A stretch of 64,000 nucleotides of DNA from Epiperipatus broadwayi (Eukaryota; Onychophora; Udeonychophora; Euonychophora; Peripatidae), in NCBI GenBank assembly GCA_028023455.1, contig JAQFVV010000027.1, positions 5,269,845-5,333,844 on the forward strand. Direction: 5' to 3'. A model generated the notes under the pieces. The model made no database searches and was not told the DNA's origin. It saw only the letters and a list, made by a program, of their open reading frames with translations. A program made the position numbers and the translations under genes. The stretch's first letter is position 1. Each line of letters starts with the position of its first letter. Positions 60,069 through 64,000 of this stretch are shown here, in pieces.

Positions 60069-60496
60069 CCAGATTCTCATCTCCCACACATATATACTAT
60101 AAGTGCTCATATATATATATTAAGATAGACAATCTTCATACTTTAATGGACAGGCTTCAATCTACTACACCCTCCAACTCTTCAACCATCCATCCAATTG
60201 AAAATCTGATGATGGAATGCTCAAAGGCCACCCTGAGGCTGAGATTCTTGTCACACCCATATTGACCCAAAGTCAATCTGAACCCCACATGTACAGGACA
60301 TAATCCATTTAATACATGTGCAAGGATGGGCAGACATCTCTATAATGTAATAATTGAAAACAGGCTTATTATATACCTGTGTGTCTATATATGTAATATA
60401 GGGTATATGAGCACAGACTTTCAGATGACCCATCACTCTCCACTCTATCTAATATCACTGATTATTTATCTTTTCAGCATGAAAAGATAAATAATC

Positions 60497-60540
60497 ACCA
60501 ATAAATGTATTTCATGCTAAACCAGCAATCATCAGTTGGT
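60497..60540 (-). ncRNA. Hammerhead ribozyme, array B2 unit 3
   Basis: Same state as unit 2, offset by 472 bp. Confidence 0.65.
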
Positions 60541-60959
60541 CCAGATTCTCATCTCCCACACATATATACTATAAGTGCTCAGATATATATTAAGATAGAC
60601 AATCTTCATACTTTAATGGACAGGCTTCAATCTACTACACACTCCAACTCTTCAACGGTCTATCCAATTGAAAATCTGATGATGGAATGCCCAAAGACAA
60701 CCCTGAGGCTGAGATTCTTGTCACACCCATGTCTTGTACATGTGGGGTTCAGATTGACCTTAGGTCAACATGGGTGTAACAAGAATCTCGGCCTCAGGGT
60801 GGCCTTCGAGCATCCCATCATCAGATTTTCAATTGGATGGACGGTTGAAGAGTTGGAGTGTGTAGTAGATTGGAGCCTGTCCATTAAAGTATGAAAATTG
60901 TCTATCTTAATATATATCTGAGCACTTATAGTATATATGTGTGGGAGATGATAATCTGG

Positions 60960-61003
60960 ACCAACTGATGATTGTTGGTTTAGCATGAAATACGTATATT
61001 GGA
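60960..61003 (+). ncRNA. Hammerhead ribozyme, array B2, plus-oriented
   Basis: CTGATGA (60965-60971) and GAAA intact. Stem II is TGTT/AGCA, where C-G has become a U-G wobble and pairing is kept. Stem III is the full ATACGTAT palindrome. Stem I is four pairs because the fifth is A-A. Confidence 0.72.
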
Positions 61004-61116
61004 GATTATTTATTTCAGCATATATGTGCTTGAGTGTATCGGTCTTATTAGATAGAGTGGAGACTGATGGGTCGTCTGAAAGTCTGTGCTCATATACCCT
61101 ATATAATATACGTTAA

Positions 61117-62370
61117 TAAATTATTGTATCATAGAGATTCGTCTCAGGCATTACTATACGGAAGAAAAGAAACACTTTAAAACTAATATTATATATACAT
61201 TCAATATTACATTTCTACTTTATTACATCTACATATAAAGAGCAGAAAATATTTTTTTGTTTTGTTCTCTAAATTCCATATTCGCTTTTTAACATACTGA
61301 ATATCGAATATTTTTTCCTTTTTTATTAAAAAAAACTACAATTAATTATATTCCTTTGGTATGAATTTAATTATGTGGGCTACAATATACTTACAAAGTA
61401 CGTATTCTTACGAAAAAAAATTTTTTTTTTCTAATCAGTGCTGCCCTCTTTTTACGTTTTTATGAAGTTGTTAATAAATCATAATAAACTTCTCAATTTT
61501 TAATGAAAGAATATAAAAATAAATATAAATTGTATAAAAAAAAGCATAAAGTATTAAAGTAACAACTCTTAAGGATGTAATCTCAAATCAAAAATGGTAA
61601 AGGCGTTTTAATTAATTCAAAATTGATAAAAGTCTTTTGCAATATTCTTTCGAACTTTGAGTTACAGTATAAAGTATATTCAAATAGTATAGCAATACAG
61701 AATAATAATTATCTACCTTTCTGCTTTTTAGCTCTTTCTAAAGTGTCTGTGTCCATAGCTTAATCGCAAATAACATAGTTCACTCTCAAAGGAGTTCATA
61801 GTTATTAATTTATCAGCGCCTAATCAATCAATGTGACCACCCTGTATAGATTTAAATATGTGTGCTGCATAAACATATACGATTTTTTCTAATTTCTATA
61901 CATTCAGTAATGACCTCACTATTTTATTTTGAAAAAATAAAATTTATCCAAAATATTTCATCCTCAGAAAACACATTCTTATAGTAAACGCGTCCAATGT
62001 CACTGTAATAGTGAAACAGGGTACAATTTTTTTCTAGCGACATCATTTTTTACGTTCATTGACCCACACAAACGAATGATTTCGACAAAAGACGCAAATT
62101 TCAATTAATATAATAATGTAAACTTTAATGCGATTGATAAATGCAAAAATAATATTATTCTTTCCTTTGAGAGTGCTATAATTTAGCACTGTTTATATAT
62201 ATAAATCGCCATTGCTGACCAAAAGTACATCCTAATGCCTGGTCAAGCCGGATGTTACATTATCCAAGGTGAGTGGATTTCTTATACATACAGCATTTCT
62301 GAATCCAAGCTCTTTTTTCTTTCTAGTTTAATTTAAATCCATGACAATTAAAATAGCAAGAACTAAGAGT
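61117..62370 (+). repeat. Noncoding block of the composite repeat, copy 10
   Basis: Resumes after array B2 at TAAATTATTGTATCATAGAG and keeps the landmarks at about 61260, 61435, 61960, 62165 and 62255. The left part of the same copy lies at 59180-59387. Confidence 0.72.
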
Positions 62371-62383
62371 GACAATAGTATTA

Positions 62384-63016
62384 AACAGGCAAAACTCTCC
62401 ATAAAGTAGTGCCAACCAGAGTAATCAATGGATGCCAGAAGGCTTGGGCATAAAATCCCAATCTAGTGCCTATTCGTCCAATATCCCCAGACTAGTTTCT
62501 GGCTTGAGGCTTTCGTCAGTGAGGAGCCTTGGATCTGCGAGCATTGTGCCTAGATCTCAGGACCTAATGCAAGTCTCCAGCAGCCACCTTTTATTTCTAC
62601 TTAACTACAAAACTATGAGAATGAAATTGAAAACACAATAATATTTTCAATCTAAGCTCAATAGCTTATACAGTCACATGGGTCTGAGCTCAGTTCAGCA
62701 CCCATACATTTTGGTGTCTATGGCTCTTTAACAACCATAACCACCACTATCCTATTAGGCAGGATTGATGTTAAACCGGTAATCATCACATGATCACCAT
62801 CTCTTATGCACATAACTTATTAAACAGGCAAAACTCTCCATACAGTAGTGCCACCCTGTGCCAACCAGAGAGAGTAGATGGGGATTTTATGCACAAGCCT
62901 TCTGGCATCCATTGATTACTCTGGTTGGCACAGTGTGGCAGTACTGCATGGAGAGTTTTGCCTGTTTAATAACAGCTATGTGCTAACATAAGAGATGGTG
63001 ATCATGTGATGTTTAG
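62384..63016. mobile_element. Hammerhead element A2
   Basis: A 633-bp insertion flanked by an exact 13-bp duplication GACAATAGTATTA (62371-62383 and 63017-63029). The left part is one minus-oriented unit plus the start of a second (to about 62870). The right part is plus-oriented, 5'-truncated, and ends GATCATGTGATGTTTAG, the common family A end. The host sequence reads through if one duplication is removed. Confidence 0.9.
62484..62525 (-). ncRNA. Hammerhead ribozyme, family A, intact core
   Basis: Minus strand: stem I TCCTCA/TGGGGA, core CTGACGA, GAAAC, AC/GT stem III, GTC. Stem II has one A-C mismatch (AGC/GCC) with loop CTCAA. Confidence 0.72.
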
Positions 63017-63049
63017 GACAATAGTATTACAAAGTAATTTCTAACTGTG

Positions 63050-64000
63050 GTCTTTTTTTGTGGCAGTACAATCGTTAAAGCATAGATGTGAAACCAAATT
63101 TGAGACTGGAGTTTCTACTGAAAGAGACTGCATGTTCATACTGTTTTCCAAAAGATTTGTGATGATGGTATTTATATAATGGATTATTTTCATCATCTTA
63201 TATAAAGTATTGAATGTCTTTAAAAAAATTTAACTTTATTTAAATGTTCAAAGTACAGTCAACTGTTAGTAATGGCAGACACGTTACTATATGCACAATG
63301 TTTCAAGAGGTATTCTTCTTCTCTCTCGTTAAGGAGTTGATGGTCTGACCAATGATAGTATTAACATAGGAATTGAACTTGGACCCTTAGATTCTTGAAT
63401 ATTGGATTGTCATTATACGTACGAATGTTTCAGAAACTATGGAATTGGGAGGGACATAGAAAATTTGATTTCAAAATGGATTGCCTCACATAGACTGGTT
63501 AAGATAGTGTGCATAGTCAGTTTTTAATCATCATCATCAACAACCATTATCAATCCATTGCAGGATGAAGATCTTACCAAGTTCAATCCATGTTCTCCAT
63601 ACCAAGTTCAATCCATGTTCTCCAATCTTTAGTTTCTCTTTTCCACATCGCCCCTACAGATTTTCTTATTTCATCCATCCATCTCACATGTGGTCTCTTT
63701 CTGGGTCTTTTACAATCACTTAGAATCCAGTTTAACATTTCAATTAAAGTAATAGAAATGATAATATTAGCAATAGTATTATTTAATAAGAGGCAGTGAT
63801 ATTTGTAAAGCAGATGTTTGATAGAACAGATAGGTGGCTGCAGATGAAAAATACATAATGTTGGATTTGTTGCAAAATTTAATAGAATATCTTTAAATTT
63901 TGGACCTTCTTCCTTTAAGAATGAATAGTTGCCAAATATGGCCTGCTCAATAGTACCAGTGCTCAACATTTATTAGTGCATATGATCCAACATTAGATTA
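63050..64000 (+). pseudogene. LINE relic 3, runs off the window
   Basis: Aligns with 56520-57300 (for example GGAATTGGGAGGGACATAGAA, TTTGATAGAACAGATAGGTGGC, CAGTGCTCAACATTTATTAGTG). It is interrupted by a minus-strand RTE end (about 63519-63730) and is cut by the window end before the endonuclease motif. Confidence 0.6.
63519..63730 (-). pseudogene. 5'-truncated RTE LINE 3' end, minus strand
   Basis: Minus strand reads CKRPRKRPHVRWMDEIRK, then WKRETKDWRTWIELG, matching the C-terminal tail of the RTE at 30961-32943, followed by the F-I-L-Q-W-I-D-N-G end and a (TGATGA)n tail at the left. A 22-bp stretch (AAGTTCAATCCATGTTCTCC) is tandemly duplicated near 63577-63622 and shifts the frame. A short CAGTTT repeat at the flanks may be its target duplication. 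Confidence 0.8.

Larger units (their letters stand above)
59402..61101. mobile_element. Hammerhead array B2: about 472-bp units, tandem then inverted
   Basis: A 1700-bp insertion in the noncoding block, flanked by a 15-bp duplication with one difference (TATAATATATGTTAA 59387-59401; C at the tenth base in 61102-61116). Three minus-oriented units (ribozyme spacing 475 and 472) are followed by a plus-oriented part starting near 60734, with a short inverted patch at 60461-60490. Units differ from array B1 by about a tenth of positions, and this array is older. Its outer ends lie at different unit positions from those of B1. Confidence 0.88.

Overview
The window is a strongly A+T-rich, repeat-dominated piece of an animal nuclear genome, with one 500-base assembly gap at 1866-2365. 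I find no intact host gene, rRNA, tRNA or CRISPR array. The repeat spectrum points to an invertebrate metazoan: an RTE-type LINE with a TGA-repeat tail, Ty3/gypsy elements with double CCHC knuckles, a Penelope-like element with a GIY-YIG domain, and tandem repeats carrying hammerhead ribozymes. The sequence alone does not fix the species.

Layout. 1-1860: anonymous DNA, a decayed reading frame (431-1114) and an inverted gag relic. 2366-7900: gap flank, AAT microsatellite, one copy of a long noncoding repeat, then a LINE endonuclease-RT relic. 7905-10141: a 472-bp tandem hammerhead array with an 11-bp target-site duplication (TSD). 10.1-14.8 kb: AT-rich DNA with one unexplained coding-like direct repeat. 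14.85-23.2 kb, 27.3-31 kb, 34-35.1 kb, 38.9-43.06 kb, 44.8-45.9 kb and 49.7-51.3 kb: copies of one composite unit (decayed gag, protease and start of RT, followed by a long noncoding block), all on the plus strand. Younger elements have landed in it: a 456-bp hammerhead repeat (17726-19128), an RTE LINE (30961-32943), a Penelope fragment (33271-34071), a small non-autonomous LTR element (43061-44838) and a Ty3/gypsy element (45856-49673). 52-53.9 kb holds a second gag relic, an interleaved inverted repeat and an LTR-like repeat. 55.5-64 kb repeats the earlier themes: LINE pieces, a second 472-bp hammerhead array (59402-61101) and a second 456-type element (62384-63016).

The most interesting content is two unrelated-looking repeat families (A, about 456 bp; B, 472 bp). 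Each has a type I hammerhead ribozyme core with a minimal stem III in its unit, fifteen motifs in all and about a dozen with all core bases. Both insert as multimers with an inverted left part, and where the ends can be read they carry TSDs of 9-15 bp, as expected of reverse transcription of multimeric or circular RNA. Family B also has a pol III B-box-like stretch in older copies, which makes it resemble a SINE/retrozyme hybrid. A Penelope GIY-YIG relic in the same window is of the type proposed to mobilise such RNAs. No sequence here shows that the link is real.
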